Counted from the stretch's first letter, positions 8,851 to 17,826 are shown. The stretch is DNA of 64,000 bases from Bacteroidales bacterium UBA6207 (GCA_002421995.1 DISP01000156.1:1-64000); one strand, 5' to 3'. The notes: generated from the sequence alone by a model not told the origin. Numbers and translations are program-made.

Positions 8851-9558
8851 ATGAAAGAATTGGCCGCGGAACTGAACAAGCAGCTCAACCATGCTTCTGC
8901 AGAAGAAATACTAAAAGCTGTTACCGAGCGATTTGGCAACAAGATTGCGTTTGCAACCAGTCTTGGTTACGAAGACCAGGTGATCACACATATGATTGCG
9001 GCAGTTTGTCCGCAGACCGGCATCTTTACGCTCGACACCGGAAGACTGTTTCCTGAAACCTACGAATTGATTGACAAAACCAATGCACGCTATAAAACAA
9101 ACATTAAGGTGATGTTTCCGGAGCGTACAGAAGTTGAAGAAATGGTCTCTACACATGGAATCAATTTGTTTTACGATAGCATCACAAACCGTAAACTATG
9201 CTGTAATGTACGGAAAACCAATGTTTTAAAACGTGCATTATCAGGTCTTGAAGCATGGATTACGGGATTGCGCAGTTCGCAATCCGTGACCAGAAACAAT
9301 ATGCAAGCAATTGAATGGGACGAAGTTAACAGCATCGTCAAAGTGAATCCGCTCATAAACTGGTCTGAAAAAGATGTGATATCCTATATTAAAGATAAGA
9401 ATGTTCCATACCACGCACTACACGACAAAGGATTCCCAAGCATTGGCTGTCAGCCATGTACGAGGGCGATAGAGATTGGCGAAGATATCCGGGCAGGGCG
9501 CTGGTGGTGGGAGCTTCCCGAACAGAAAGAATGCGGCCTGCACAAAGCAAGCAACTGA
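8851..9558 (+). CDS. cysH: Assimilatory adenylylsulfate/phosphoadenylylsulfate reductase
   Basis: Reduces activated sulfate (APS or PAPS) to sulfite with thioredoxin as electron donor. The protein (235 residues) has the P-loop-like region FATSLGYEDQ, the GLRSSQSVTRN motif, and the C-terminal catalytic motif ECGLH. It also has the Cys pairs CC (about 9195-9200) and CQPC (about 9451-9462) that, with the family's pattern, coordinate a [4Fe-4S] cluster. Cluster-bearing CysH proteins generally act on APS rather than PAPS, so APS is the likelier substrate. No cysD, cysN or cysI lies nearby in this window. The start is set by the promoter at 8823 and by the family N-terminus. Confidence 0.9.
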   Translation: MKELAAELNKQLNHASAEEILKAVTERFGNKIAFATSLGYEDQVITHMIAAVCPQTGIFTLDTGRLFPETYELIDKTNARYKTNIKVMFPERTEVEEMVSTHGINLFYDSITNRKLCCNVRKTNVLKRALSGLEAWITGLRSSQSVTRNNMQAIEWDEVNSIVKVNPLINWSEKDVISYIKDKNVPYHALHDKGFPSIGCQPCTRAIEIGEDIRAGRWWWELPEQKECGLHKASN

Positions 9559-9614
9559 ACAATATAAGTGAAAAGAGGTTATATTAGGATCGAACCGGCT
9601 AAAACATATTAAGA

Positions 9615-12038
9615 ATGAATCAGAAAAATGAGGAACTATTGATTGACTTAGGCATCACAGCTGAAGAGGTTTTAAGCGACTACCGTATTGCTCTCGAAAG
9701 TCGTCATGCTAGTCTGTTAGGCCGAAGAGAGGTGCTGACCGGAAAGGCCAAATTTGGCATTTTTGGCGATGGCAAAGAAATCCCACAATTGGCCATGAGC
9801 AAGGTTTTTCAGAATGGCGACTGGAGATCAGGCTATTACAGAGATCAAACCTTTATGTTAGCCTCTGGCATGGTAACGCTCGAAGAGCTTTTTGCCCAAT
9901 TGTATGGCGAAACAGACATAAGAAAAAACCCGGCCAACGGCGGCCGTTTGATGAACAATCACTTTGCAAGCCGTTCACTGGACGAGCAAGGTGAATGGAA
10001 GGAACTTACAAAGCAAAAAAACTCATCGGCTGACTCCTCTCCCACTGCCAGCCAAATGCTTCGCCTGCTTGGTTTGGCCCAGGCCTCACGCTTTTTTCGT
10101 CAAAACAAAGACCTTCATCCTTTTACAGAATTTTCAGTGAATGGTAATGAGGTAGCTTTTGGAACCATTGGCGATGCCTCAACCTCCGAAGGACATTTCT
10201 TCGAAGCCTTCAATGCCGCAGGTGTTCTGCAGATTCCGCTTGCAATCTCTGTTTGGGACGATGGCTGGGGTATCTCTGTACCCAATAAGATGCAAACCAC
10301 CAAATCGAATATCTCAGAAATCCTCAAAGGCTTCGAAAAAGAGCCCAACACGAATGGATATTACATTTATAAAGCCGAAGCCTGGGACTATCCGAATCTC
10401 ATCAGGATTTACCGTCAAGGGATTCAGAAATGCCGCAGTGAGCATGTGCCTGTTTTCTTTCATATAAGCGGTTGCACACAACCGCAAGGGCATTCAACAT
10501 CTGGCTCGCATGAGCGCTATAAAACCCCGGAACAACTTGATAATGAAAAAGAAAGAGACGGAATTCTTAAACTCCGCCAGTGGATACTCGACAATGGTAT
10601 TGGCACAGCTGAGCAACTTAACAACATTGAAAAAGAAGCAGAAACAGCTGCAAGAGAAGCCAGAAGGAAAGCCTGGCATCATTATCAGCAACCACTGATC
10701 GAAAAAAGAGATGCTTTCCTGAACTTAACAACTGCTTCCAGCTGCGACTGCGCCAAGACGCAAAAAATCGAGGACATCAAAACAAGCTTGTCCCGAATAG
10801 GTGAGCCGATCAGAAAAGACATTATTTCGTCAGCAAAAAAAATTCTGCGTCAGCTATGCAACGACTGCAGTAACCCGGCGAACTCCTTGCGAAAAAACGT
10901 AAGTGAGTGGTTAGAAAAAGAGATGGCCGAAGGTATAGAGAAATACAGTTCGCACCTCTACAGCGAAACATCAGCATCAGCCATGCGCGTCGAAGCTGTT
11001 CCGCCTGCTTATGATGAAAGCGGAAACACGGTGCCCGGCCGCGAGATTCTGCGTGAAAACTTTGACAAGATATTTGAAAAAAATCCGCTTGTTATAGCTT
11101 TTGGCGAAGACGTTGGAAAAATTGGCGGCGTAAACCAGACCTATGAAGGGCTACAGGAAAAGTATGGCGAACTTAGAATCTCTGATACTGGCATCCGTGA
11201 AGCCACCATCATGGGACAAGCCATTGGACTGGCCTTGAGAGGCTTGCGACCAATAGCCGAGATTCAGTATTTCGACTACCTCCTCTATGCCTTGCAAGCC
11301 ATCAGCGACGATCTGGCAACCACAAGATACCGGACCAAAGGAGGACAGAAAGCACCGGTGATCATCAGTACGCGGGGGCACCGGCTCGAAGGCATCTGGC
11401 ACGCAGGATCACCACTGAGCATGGTAATCAACTCTATACGAGGTGTATATGTGGCAGTTCCGCGAAACATGACACAGGCTGCAGGTTTCTACAATACCTT
11501 CCTTGCAGCCGACGAACCTGCCCTTATCATTGAACCCTTGAATGCCTATCGCCTCAGAGAAAAGAAGCCTCTCAACCCCGGAAAGTACCGTATTGCCCCT
11601 GGAAAACCAGAAATCCTTCAACAGGGCAAAGACGTTACGCTTGTAACTTACGGCTCATGTGTGCGGATTGCACAGGAGGCATTGCCACAACTCAAGGAAT
11701 TTGGAATTGAAGTCGAACTCATTGATGTGCAGACACTTTTGCCTTTCGATCTGGATCATATCATTTCACAGTCGCTTAGAAAAACAAATAAAATTCTTTT
11801 CTTTGACGAAGATGTGCCCGGTGGGGCAACAAGTTTTATGATGCAACAGGTGATCGAGGTGCAAAAAGGTTTTCGTTACCTCGATGCCGAACCACGAACA
11901 CTCACCGCCAAAGATCATCGCGCAGCCTATGCAACAGATGGCGACTATTTCTCAAATCCGAATGCCGAAGATGTGTTTGATGCCGTGTATCAAATCATGC
12001 ACGAATACGATCCGAAAAATTATCCCGCAATTTTTTAA
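9615..12038 (+). CDS. Fused 2-oxoacid dehydrogenase E1 alpha/beta (thiamine diphosphate)
   Basis: One 807-residue chain carries both E1 subunits of a branched-chain 2-oxoacid or pyruvate-type dehydrogenase. E1 decarboxylates the 2-oxoacid on thiamine diphosphate and acylates the lipoyl group of E2. The alpha half (about 20-400) contains the ThDP/Mg motif GDASTSEG at about residue 186 and the following ISVWDDGWGIS. A linker of about 80 residues includes the cysteine-bearing stretch SSCDCAKTQK. The beta half (about 475-807) has GEDVGKIGGVN, FDYLLYALQAISDD, STRGHRLEGIWHAG and the transketolase C-domain YGSCVRIAQEAL. Fused E1 proteins are common in Bacteroidota; E2 and E3 are not in the window. 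The substrate cannot be fixed from sequence alone. Confidence 0.88.
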   Translation: MNQKNEELLIDLGITAEEVLSDYRIALESRHASLLGRREVLTGKAKFGIFGDGKEIPQLAMSKVFQNGDWRSGYYRDQTFMLASGMVTLEELFAQLYGETDIRKNPANGGRLMNNHFASRSLDEQGEWKELTKQKNSSADSSPTASQMLRLLGLAQASRFFRQNKDLHPFTEFSVNGNEVAFGTIGDASTSEGHFFEAFNAAGVLQIPLAISVWDDGWGISVPNKMQTTKSNISEILKGFEKEPNTNGYYIYKAEAWDYPNLIRIYRQGIQKCRSEHVPVFFHISGCTQPQGHSTSGSHERYKTPEQLDNEKERDGILKLRQWILDNGIGTAEQLNNIEKEAETAAREARRKAWHHYQQPLIEKRDAFLNLTTASSCDCAKTQKIEDIKTSLSRIGEPIRKDIISSAKKILRQLCNDCSNPANSLRKNVSEWLEKEMAEGIEKYSSHLYSETSASAMRVEAVPPAYDESGNTVPGREILRENFDKIFEKNPLVIAFGEDVGKIGGVNQTYEGLQEKYGELRISDTGIREATIMGQAIGLALRGLRPIAEIQYFDYLLYALQAISDDLATTRYRTKGGQKAPVIISTRGHRLEGIWHAGSPLSMVINSIRGVYVAVPRNMTQAAGFYNTFLAADEPALIIEPLNAYRLREKKPLNPGKYRIAPGKPEILQQGKDVTLVTYGSCVRIAQEALPQLKEFGIEVELIDVQTLLPFDLDHIISQSLRKTNKILFFDEDVPGGATSFMMQQVIEVQKGFRYLDAEPRTLTAKDHRAAYATDGDYFSNPNAEDVFDAVYQIMHEYDPKNYPAIF

Positions 12039-12082
12039 CGCGTGCTTAACATTTTCCCGCATCCCGTATTTACCCAATAGAC

Positions 12083-12090
12083 TACTTTTG
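12083..12090 (+). promoter_or_regulatory. -7 promoter element of the LpxR-like gene
   Basis: TACTTTTG matches TAnnTTTG. The GTG that begins the longest open frame overlaps the last base of this element, so translation must begin downstream, at the ATG at 12108. Confidence 0.6.
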
Positions 12091-12107
12091 TGGCCAGGGT
12101 TTGTACT

Positions 12108-13358
12108 ATGACAAAAAACTGTTTACTTTTTCTGCTGCTCATATTGCTTTTTTCGTGCAGCAATGAATCCGATGAAGCGGACAGTTTACCATTAAGCAAG
12201 GAGCAAAATATTCATTTTGAGAAAGCTGAGGATACAGGCATCGAAATGAACGATGAGCCGGGCTATAAAAAGCCTGAAGACAATGTCTCAAAAACCGAAT
12301 CAAAGAAAAGCAGTAGTCAGGCTATGCGCAGTCAGACATTTCCTGTTCCTGAACTCGAGAAGCTTGTTTATGAGGCAATCCAGAGCAAAAACACCACCGA
12401 CCCGGCCATGCTCAGCAAAGCATCCAACCAAATTGTCATGCGACAGGAAAGCGGAACTTTCACAAGTTTGAACAGCTATTTTATCATTGATTTTGAGAAC
12501 GATATCTTTACAAATACAGATTACTATTTTACAAATGGTGCACAGCTGAGCATCATTCTACCCACCTTGCAACATTTCTATGTTTCGAAGATCTTGCCGT
12601 CAGCAGGCAAGAATGCAATGAACCACTACAAGCTGAGCCTCCGGCAAAATATGTACACTCCAATAAATCCCGAAGCCACAGAAATAGATTTTAACGACCG
12701 GCCCTTCGCAGGAATCATGCTGATGGAACTCAACAAAATCAGCACATCACATAAAAACCGGATCAGGATCACGACAGGATTTCAACTCGGGACAATCGGG
12801 AAAAGTTCGCTGGCTGAGGCAATTCAACAAAATATGCATGAACTTGAGCCAATTGGGTGGAAATACCAAATAAGTGAAGACCTTCTGATAAACCTTGCGA
12901 TGAAAGCCGAAAAAGCCGTTGTTTTGAATCGTCATCATGAACTCATTTTCTTCTCAAAAGCAAGTCTCGGAACCTATCTCAATGAAATTGAAGGAGGTTT
13001 CATGTATAAAACCGGCTTTCTTTCGGGCATTTACAATCCTTTCCCGATTGCTGCTGCCGGAAGCTTCGAATACCTTGAACCACGCAAGCCATTCAGATTC
13101 TGCATATTTATCGAAGGAGGCGCAAGACATAACTTTTTCAATGCAACTTTTGAGGGTGGCTTTTTCAATCATCACAGCCCTTATGTTATCGAAAATAACC
13201 GCAGAATCCGCAACATTGCCCAGCTAACAACCGGTGTTGAGCTTGCATACCGAAGGACGGCCCTGCAGCTAAAACTTGTATATTTGTCACCTGAATTTAA
13301 AGGCGGCTTCGACCATCGCTGGGGAGCTATCAGCATATTGCAAAACTTAAACAAATAA
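12108..13358 (+). CDS. LpxR-like (DUF2219) putative lipid A deacylase, lipoprotein
   Basis: LpxR enzymes are outer-membrane barrels that remove the 3'-acyloxyacyl group from lipid A. From about residue 110 the protein shows the family opening DFENDIFTNTDYYFTNGAQLS, with the Asn/Asp-rich pattern around the active site, and later ITTGFQLGTIGKSS and strand-like segments up to the C-terminus (RWGAISILQNLNK). Unusually, the N-terminus is a lipoprotein signal (LLLILLFSCS, lipobox Cys about residue 17) followed by about 90 polar residues rich in Glu, Lys and Ser before the barrel. Lipid A deacylation is inferred from the family only; catalytic His/Ser residues cannot be assigned with certainty by eye. 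Confidence 0.72.
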   Translation: MTKNCLLFLLLILLFSCSNESDEADSLPLSKEQNIHFEKAEDTGIEMNDEPGYKKPEDNVSKTESKKSSSQAMRSQTFPVPELEKLVYEAIQSKNTTDPAMLSKASNQIVMRQESGTFTSLNSYFIIDFENDIFTNTDYYFTNGAQLSIILPTLQHFYVSKILPSAGKNAMNHYKLSLRQNMYTPINPEATEIDFNDRPFAGIMLMELNKISTSHKNRIRITTGFQLGTIGKSSLAEAIQQNMHELEPIGWKYQISEDLLINLAMKAEKAVVLNRHHELIFFSKASLGTYLNEIEGGFMYKTGFLSGIYNPFPIAAAGSFEYLEPRKPFRFCIFIEGGARHNFFNATFEGGFFNHHSPYVIENNRRIRNIAQLTTGVELAYRRTALQLKLVYLSPEFKGGFDHRWGAISILQNLNK

Positions 13359-13655
13359 ATGGACAGACCTCAAACTCCAAATACGGATCCTTTTAACGGA
13401 CAGGAAATCGAATTTCCGGTCACTTATGTGCTCAAAGTCGTTGTAACAAACAATATGACCGAAGAACACCACAAACAACTGATCAGCGAAATACTGCTCC
13501 GCAAAAAAATCCCTTTTAACTTTGAATCTACCAAACCAAGCGCCAAAGGCACCTATCTCAGCTTCAGCATCATGGTAACACTTCTTGATAAAAAACAACT
13601 CGAAGAACTCTATGCCGAGCTAAAAACCTTACCCTGGATTAAAATGGCTATCTAA
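13359..13655 (+). CDS. DUF493 (YbeD-like) protein
   Basis: A 98-residue protein beginning directly after the stop of the LpxR-like gene (zero spacing), so the two are translationally coupled. It shows the family's small ferredoxin-like fold: strand FPVTYVLKVVVTNN, helix EEHHKQLISEILL, strand GTYLSFSIMVTLL, helix KKQLEELYAELKTL, ending PWIKMAI. The family member YbeD sits beside lipB in enterobacteria; its role is unknown. Cytoplasmic, no signal. Confidence 0.82.
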   Translation: MDRPQTPNTDPFNGQEIEFPVTYVLKVVVTNNMTEEHHKQLISEILLRKKIPFNFESTKPSAKGTYLSFSIMVTLLDKKQLEELYAELKTLPWIKMAI

Positions 13656-13883
13656 GAAATAGAATCAGAACGATTTTTGTAGTTTGACTCCTCTTCAAAA
13701 CTTTTGACACAAACTGAGCAAAAATCAAACACGAAATTTACCGCCAAATACATTTCGAATCAGTAATACACCACAAAAAAAAACGGAAATATCATCGAAT
13801 TGAAGCAATTTTCACCGTTGTAAAACCCTGCTATACTGCTGTTTGACAAAGATGGTTTATAAAATCACACAATTGAAATAATC

Positions 13884-14453
13884 ATGCACGACATTGAGCC
13901 ACACTACAACTGGCGTCATCTTTATACTGCCGAAACAGACGCGCTGTCACCTTTTTATAAGAGAACCTACAGCGAAATCTATTTTACGAATACCATTTAC
14001 AACTATTATATACATCCGCAATGGGACGCATTTGGATCGCAAACCCTCTATCTGAAGCTGCTATATTGCGACTATAAGAAACAGTTTTGTGTGATTGAGC
14101 TTTTAGGCGAATGGAACGATTTGTTGTATAACGACATCATGTACTTTTATCGAAATGTGATAGAAGTACTTATGGATCAAGGTATTAAATATTTTATTCT
14201 TGCGGGTGAAAACATTCTGAGCTTTCATGCGGACGGCGATGACTATTACCAGGAATGGTTTGACAACATTGAGGACGGATGGATTGTCTGTCTGAACTTT
14301 CGCGACCATCTGATACAGGATTTTGTCCGAGCCCGTCTGGATTATTATCTGGCATTTGGCGGCAAATTCGATAGTTTCAACTGGAGAGCTTACCAGCCCG
14401 CTCAGCTTTTTTCGGTCATCAATGAATTAGTAATGAAAAGATTAAACCCATAA
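13884..14453 (+). CDS. Conserved-looking protein of unknown function, aromatic-rich
   Basis: I do not recognise this 189-residue protein. It has no signal peptide or clear transmembrane helix and is strikingly rich in Tyr, Phe and Trp (for example YNWRHLYTAE, NTIYNYYIHPQW, DYYQEWFDNIEDGW). The middle looks like an alpha/beta domain: strand KKQFCVIELLGEWN, helix MYFYRNVIEVLMDQG, strand IKYFILAGENI, strand DGWIVCLNFR, then helix DHLIQDFVRARLDYYLAFG. Codon use resembles the neighbours, and the stop is only 1 base before the acylphosphatase start, so the two are probably expressed together. The 228 bases upstream (13656-13883) hold no recognisable element. Confidence 0.75.
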   Translation: MHDIEPHYNWRHLYTAETDALSPFYKRTYSEIYFTNTIYNYYIHPQWDAFGSQTLYLKLLYCDYKKQFCVIELLGEWNDLLYNDIMYFYRNVIEVLMDQGIKYFILAGENILSFHADGDDYYQEWFDNIEDGWIVCLNFRDHLIQDFVRARLDYYLAFGGKFDSFNWRAYQPAQLFSVINELVMKRLNP

Positions 14454-14454
14454 A

Positions 14455-14724
14455 ATGGAAAAGGCAGCCATCATTCAGGTTTTTGGCAGGGTGCAGGGTG
14501 TCGGCTTCAGGTATTACACCGAGAAGAAGGCAACCGAGCTTCAGCTAAGGGGTTTTGTCGAAAACAAAGCCGATGGAAGTGTTTATATTGAAGCAGAAGG
14601 CCAGGAAGAGAATCTGGAAATATTTATTGCCTGGTGCATGAAAGGACCACAATGGGCGCGTGTGCTCAACTCCACCATACAGGCTGCCGGTCCTGTAGGT
14701 TATACAACATTTAAGATACGCTGA
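14455..14724 (+). CDS. acyP: Acylphosphatase
   Basis: A small cytoplasmic enzyme (89 residues, the usual size) that hydrolyses acyl phosphates such as acetyl or carbamoyl phosphate. The catalytic Arg is in FGRVQGVGFRYY and the catalytic Asn in GFVENKADGSV; both signature motifs are intact. It follows the unknown gene by 1 base and converges on the ureohydrolase gene with only 5 bases between the stops. Confidence 0.95.
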   Translation: MEKAAIIQVFGRVQGVGFRYYTEKKATELQLRGFVENKADGSVYIEAEGQEENLEIFIAWCMKGPQWARVLNSTIQAAGPVGYTTFKIR

Positions 14725-14729
14725 AAAAC

Positions 14730-15752
14730 TTATCCTGCTGCCAGACCAATCAGCTGATAAAGCACGCGAGCACCAACGTTTCCGTCCCACTCATCCTCGC
14801 CGGGAGCAACTTCGCAAAGATCAAAACCAATGATTTCCTTGCCTGAAGCTTTAAGACGGTTGAGCATATAGATAAGCTCCTCAAACTGGAGACCTCCGGG
14901 TACCGGCGTACCAGTATTTGGACAAAGTTTGGGATCAAGACCGTCAATATCAATCGAAACATAGACCTTGTCGGGCAGTTCGGCAATCATCTCGTCAGTC
15001 AGTTCACGCCAGCTGCTTCCCTCAAACATTCTTTTGCGGATGTCTCTGTCATAAAAAACCGTGATACGTCCATTGCTTGATCTGACAAAATCGGCTTCCT
15101 CTTCGCAATAGTCGCGTATGCCAACCTGCACCAATTTCGTAATGGCATCAAATTGCAAGGCATTGTAAAAAATGGAGGCATGGCTGTATTTGAATCCTTC
15201 GTAGGCGTTACGCAGATCAAGGTGGGCATCGAGCTGCAATATGCCATAGGTCTCCTTGTCGGAGAGATAGAGGTGATATCCCAGCGGAACACTGTGATCG
15301 CCACCAAGAACGCCAACGATCTTACCAAGTGCTTTCCAATGGGCAATTCTGTTTGTAAGCCAAAACCGCAGGTCTTCGTTTGCTTTACGGATACGATCGT
15401 ATATTTCCTTGTACTTGGGGCGATTTTCATCAATGACGCCTTTCTCGATGGCATCAATGATAATCCGCGCATCTTTGCGCAATCCTGCATGAAGCACCTT
15501 GAAATGGCGCGGAAACTCATCCATCCAAATCCCCTGTTTCCAAAGATCAGGAAAATCATGGTGATAAAGGTCCATTTGCATCGAGGCGTTCATCACAGCT
15601 TCGGGCCCGTTGAAAGTGCCTGTTCCATAACTCACTGTCAGTTCCCAGTTCACAGGAATAATCACAATCTTTGCAGTGTCCTCATTGTGCGGAAGACCAT
15701 ATATTCCTGCGTCCACGGTGGCAGCAGCGTTCGGATTGAATGACTCAAACAT
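14730..15752 (-). CDS. Ureohydrolase (arginase/agmatinase/formimidoylglutamase family)
   Basis: A 340-residue binuclear manganese hydrolase of guanidino or formimino compounds. The metal-binding motifs are present: GVLGGDHSVPLG, LQLDAHLDLR and VSIDIDGLDP. It keeps a substrate-loop-like stretch GTPVPGGLQFEEL and DLCEVAPGED near the C-terminus. It carries an extra N-terminal region of about 100 residues including a TVSYGTGTFNGPEAVMNAS motif, as in the long agmatinase-like members found in Bacteroidota. No hutU/H/I or speA gene is adjacent, so the substrate (agmatine, formiminoglutamate or another guanidine) is open. Confidence 0.85.
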   Translation of the reverse strand: MFESFNPNAAATVDAGIYGLPHNEDTAKIVIIPVNWELTVSYGTGTFNGPEAVMNASMQMDLYHHDFPDLWKQGIWMDEFPRHFKVLHAGLRKDARIIIDAIEKGVIDENRPKYKEIYDRIRKANEDLRFWLTNRIAHWKALGKIVGVLGGDHSVPLGYHLYLSDKETYGILQLDAHLDLRNAYEGFKYSHASIFYNALQFDAITKLVQVGIRDYCEEEADFVRSSNGRITVFYDRDIRKRMFEGSSWRELTDEMIAELPDKVYVSIDIDGLDPKLCPNTGTPVPGGLQFEELIYMLNRLKASGKEIIGFDLCEVAPGEDEWDGNVGARVLYQLIGLAAG

Positions 15753-15801
15753 ATTGATGTAATTGAAGCTGCAAAAGTCCGAAAAAAACCATTAAAATGG
15801 C

Positions 15802-15809
15802 TACTTTTG
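15802..15809 (+). promoter_or_regulatory. -7 promoter element of the MBL hydrolase
   Basis: TACTTTTG fits TAnnTTTG. Transcription would begin near 15815-15817, essentially at the TTG start codon of the next gene, which suggests a very short or absent leader. Confidence 0.55.
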
Positions 15810-15816
15810 TCAAAAA

Positions 15817-16647
15817 TTGAATTTGGATCTTTTTTCACATCTCACACATTTTGAAATCTGTAGTTTTGGCAGTGGCAGTGCCGGAAACAGCTATTATATA
15901 GGCAATCATAACACATCCTTGTTAATTGACGCCGGACTTAGCAGCCGAAAGATCGTGAGAGGCCTTGAAGAAATTGGGAAGCACATCCGGCAGATTCAGG
16001 CAATCCTTGTCACGCATGATCACATTGACCACATCAAGGGTCTGCCTGATATTTCGCAACGCTTCAACACACCTGTTTTCGCGACATCAAAAACATGGGA
16101 AGCTATTTTGCAAAACCGTTTCACACGGCATGTGAGGCCGTCCTGTTTCAATGAGGTGGTCGCCGGCCGGCCTTTCTGCATCGGGACAATGAAAATTCAT
16201 CCGTTTCAGGTTTCGCATGATTCGGCTGACGCCATTGGCTTCTTGCTGAAAACTGAGACACGAATCCTTGGTTTGGCTACCGATCTTGGTTATATTCATT
16301 CCGAAGCTGCCATGATGCTCGCTCAGGCACATGTTTTGATTCTCGAATCAAACTATGATGAAACAATGCTGAATAACGGCCCCTACCCTGCCTACCTTAA
16401 AGAAAGAATAAAAAGTAACAAAGGACATCTGAGCAACGACCAGGCTGCAGCATACCTTGCCCAAACACCACATCCACACCTGCAAAATGTGTTTTTGGCC
16501 CATCTGAGCGATCACAACAACAAACCGGAAACAGCACTTAAAACGCTTAACAACGCCCTGGTTGCAGCTAATGGCATTGGTAACAACTTTCAGGCGACTG
16601 CCTTCGATAGAAAAAAAAGATCAAAGTTGTTCGTTATCAATGACTAA
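15817..16647 (+). CDS. MBL-fold metallohydrolase, YycJ/WalJ-like
   Basis: A 276-residue metallo-beta-lactamase-fold protein of the group that includes WalJ/YycJ, thought to act on nucleic acids or phosphodiesters. Metal ligands are visible in THDHIDHIKG (HxHxDH), HDSADAIGF, and GLATDLGYI; the late HLSDHNN motif supplies a final His. The typical opening ICSFGSGSAGNSYYIG is at residues 14-28. There is no ATG between the in-frame stop at 15793 and that motif, so the start must be the TTG at 15817 or 15823. Its last 8 bases overlap the start of the next gene. Confidence 0.85.
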   Translation: MNLDLFSHLTHFEICSFGSGSAGNSYYIGNHNTSLLIDAGLSSRKIVRGLEEIGKHIRQIQAILVTHDHIDHIKGLPDISQRFNTPVFATSKTWEAILQNRFTRHVRPSCFNEVVAGRPFCIGTMKIHPFQVSHDSADAIGFLLKTETRILGLATDLGYIHSEAAMMLAQAHVLILESNYDETMLNNGPYPAYLKERIKSNKGHLSNDQAAAYLAQTPHPHLQNVFLAHLSDHNNKPETALKTLNNALVAANGIGNNFQATAFDRKKRSKLFVIND

Positions 16648-17098
16648 CAGAGACATACATAAAATGCCGGTATTGATCATTACCGGAAGCGTTAAACCTG
16701 AGTTTCTGTATTTGACAGCTTCATTTCTGCACTCCTTTGAACCTGATGCAGCTATTTTTTTACCGGAAAATAAAATTATTACGTCTTTTACAGCCGGTTT
16801 TGAACGCATTCTGCTGGAGTCATTTCTTGACACAAACTATTTCCCGGCTGCTTACACTGAAAACAAACGATCAGAGAATAATTGCTTTGAAATAGTAGTT
16901 TTGCACCCGGGGAATGAGGCAAAGAGTGAGCAACGAGAATGTAAGGATACATTTATTATTGAGCTTTGCACTGATGAAAGTTCAACTGACCAAGAAGAAT
17001 CTTCGCTCAAAACCCTGCGTGAGCTAAGTGATGAGATAAAAAACGAAACATTTAAGTTCTACCGCGACACCTTGCGTAATATCCGCACAAAAGGCTAA
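16640..17098 (+). CDS. Uncharacterised small protein coupled to the MBL hydrolase
   Basis: About 152 residues, beginning MTNRDIHKMPVLIITG at an ATG that overlaps the end of the MBL gene (ATGACTAA). A further ATG at 16664 is an alternative. I recognise no domain. It opens with a strand (PVLIITGSV) and shows a mixed alpha/beta pattern, an acidic stretch (ELCTDESSTDQEE) and a charged helical C-terminus ending NIRTKG. No signal or membrane segment. Its stop overlaps that of the convergent Crp/Fnr gene by 4 bases. Confidence 0.65.
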   Translation: MTNRDIHKMPVLIITGSVKPEFLYLTASFLHSFEPDAAIFLPENKIITSFTAGFERILLESFLDTNYFPAAYTENKRSENNCFEIVVLHPGNEAKSEQRECKDTFIIELCTDESSTDQEESSLKTLRELSDEIKNETFKFYRDTLRNIRTKG

Positions 17099-17796
17099 CC
17101 TTTCTGACTGATCATATTCAGTTTTTCGTAATCCAGAATCTCAACAAAATCAGAATTGATTTCAATAAGACCATCACCTTTGAATTTGGTCATTATGCGG
17201 GCAATGCTTTCGATCGACATGCCTGAAAGCTCAGCAAAATCTTTCCTGCTGAGGTGAAGCGGAAATTTTTGGGTTTTATAAATTCTGTTTGCAAGGCAGA
17301 TAATCACATCAGCAAGGCGTCCGTAGGTTTGTTTTTTCGTGAGGCAATAAAACCTGCCGTTAATGATGGCGCTTTGTTCCGCCAGCAAACTAACCATTCG
17401 GGCCGAGAATTGGGCATTGCTGTTCATCACCTGCTTGAAAGCACTTATTTCAATGAGGCTTACTTTACTGTCAATATAAGCCTGAACGGAATGCTGAAAA
17501 ACAGTGTTTCCTTCAAAAAGCGTGGACAAACCAATAATATTGACAGGAGCAAAAATCTGTAAAATAAGATTTTCACCATTCCACTCCAGGAAGCTTTTCA
17601 CCAATCCTTCCTGAATGATCATCACATGGGAAGCAAAGGTGCCCTGCTTGCATATCATCTCACCTTTTTGGTAATATACATCAACCATCTGATCGGTCAA
17701 AAATTTCAATTCTGACTCACTCAAAAGTTTGAGACATTCCATTGAGTTGCTTCCAATCGAACAGCTATTACGAATCACGTCAGGGCTTTTCAGCAT
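17095..17796 (-). CDS. Crp/Fnr family transcriptional regulator
   Basis: A 233-residue regulator: N-terminal cyclic-nucleotide-binding fold (about 20-140; KGEMICKQGTFASHVMIIQEG), long dimerisation helix, and C-terminal winged helix. The recognition helix reads SGMSIESIARIMTKF. The Glu and Arg equivalent to FNR E209 and R213 are present, and the position of CRP R180 is hydrophobic (Ile) as in FNR (Val), so a TTGAT half-site is expected. Cysteines at about 12 and 21 do not follow the FNR C-X2-C-X5-C spacing, so an FNR-type Fe-S cluster is uncertain. The frame extends to 17838, but the promoter at 17819-17826 requires the ATG at 17796. It is divergent from the octaheme cytochrome operon, its likely target. 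Confidence 0.88.
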   Translation of the reverse strand: MLKSPDVIRNSCSIGSNSMECLKLLSESELKFLTDQMVDVYYQKGEMICKQGTFASHVMIIQEGLVKSFLEWNGENLILQIFAPVNIIGLSTLFEGNTVFQHSVQAYIDSKVSLIEISAFKQVMNSNAQFSARMVSLLAEQSAIINGRFYCLTKKQTYGRLADVIICLANRIYKTQKFPLHLSRKDFAELSGMSIESIARIMTKFKGDGLIEINSDFVEILDYEKLNMISQKG

Positions 17797-17818
17797 GATG
17801 GGTTTGTGTTGATGTGGG

Positions 17819-17826
17819 CAAATATA
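17819..17826 (-). promoter_or_regulatory. -7 promoter element of the Crp/Fnr gene
   Basis: Minus strand reads TATATTTG, a perfect TAnnTTTG. Transcription would start near 17812-17814. There is no TTG at the -33 position; the FNR-type palindrome occupies that place instead, centred about 40-41 bases upstream of the start. Confidence 0.65.
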
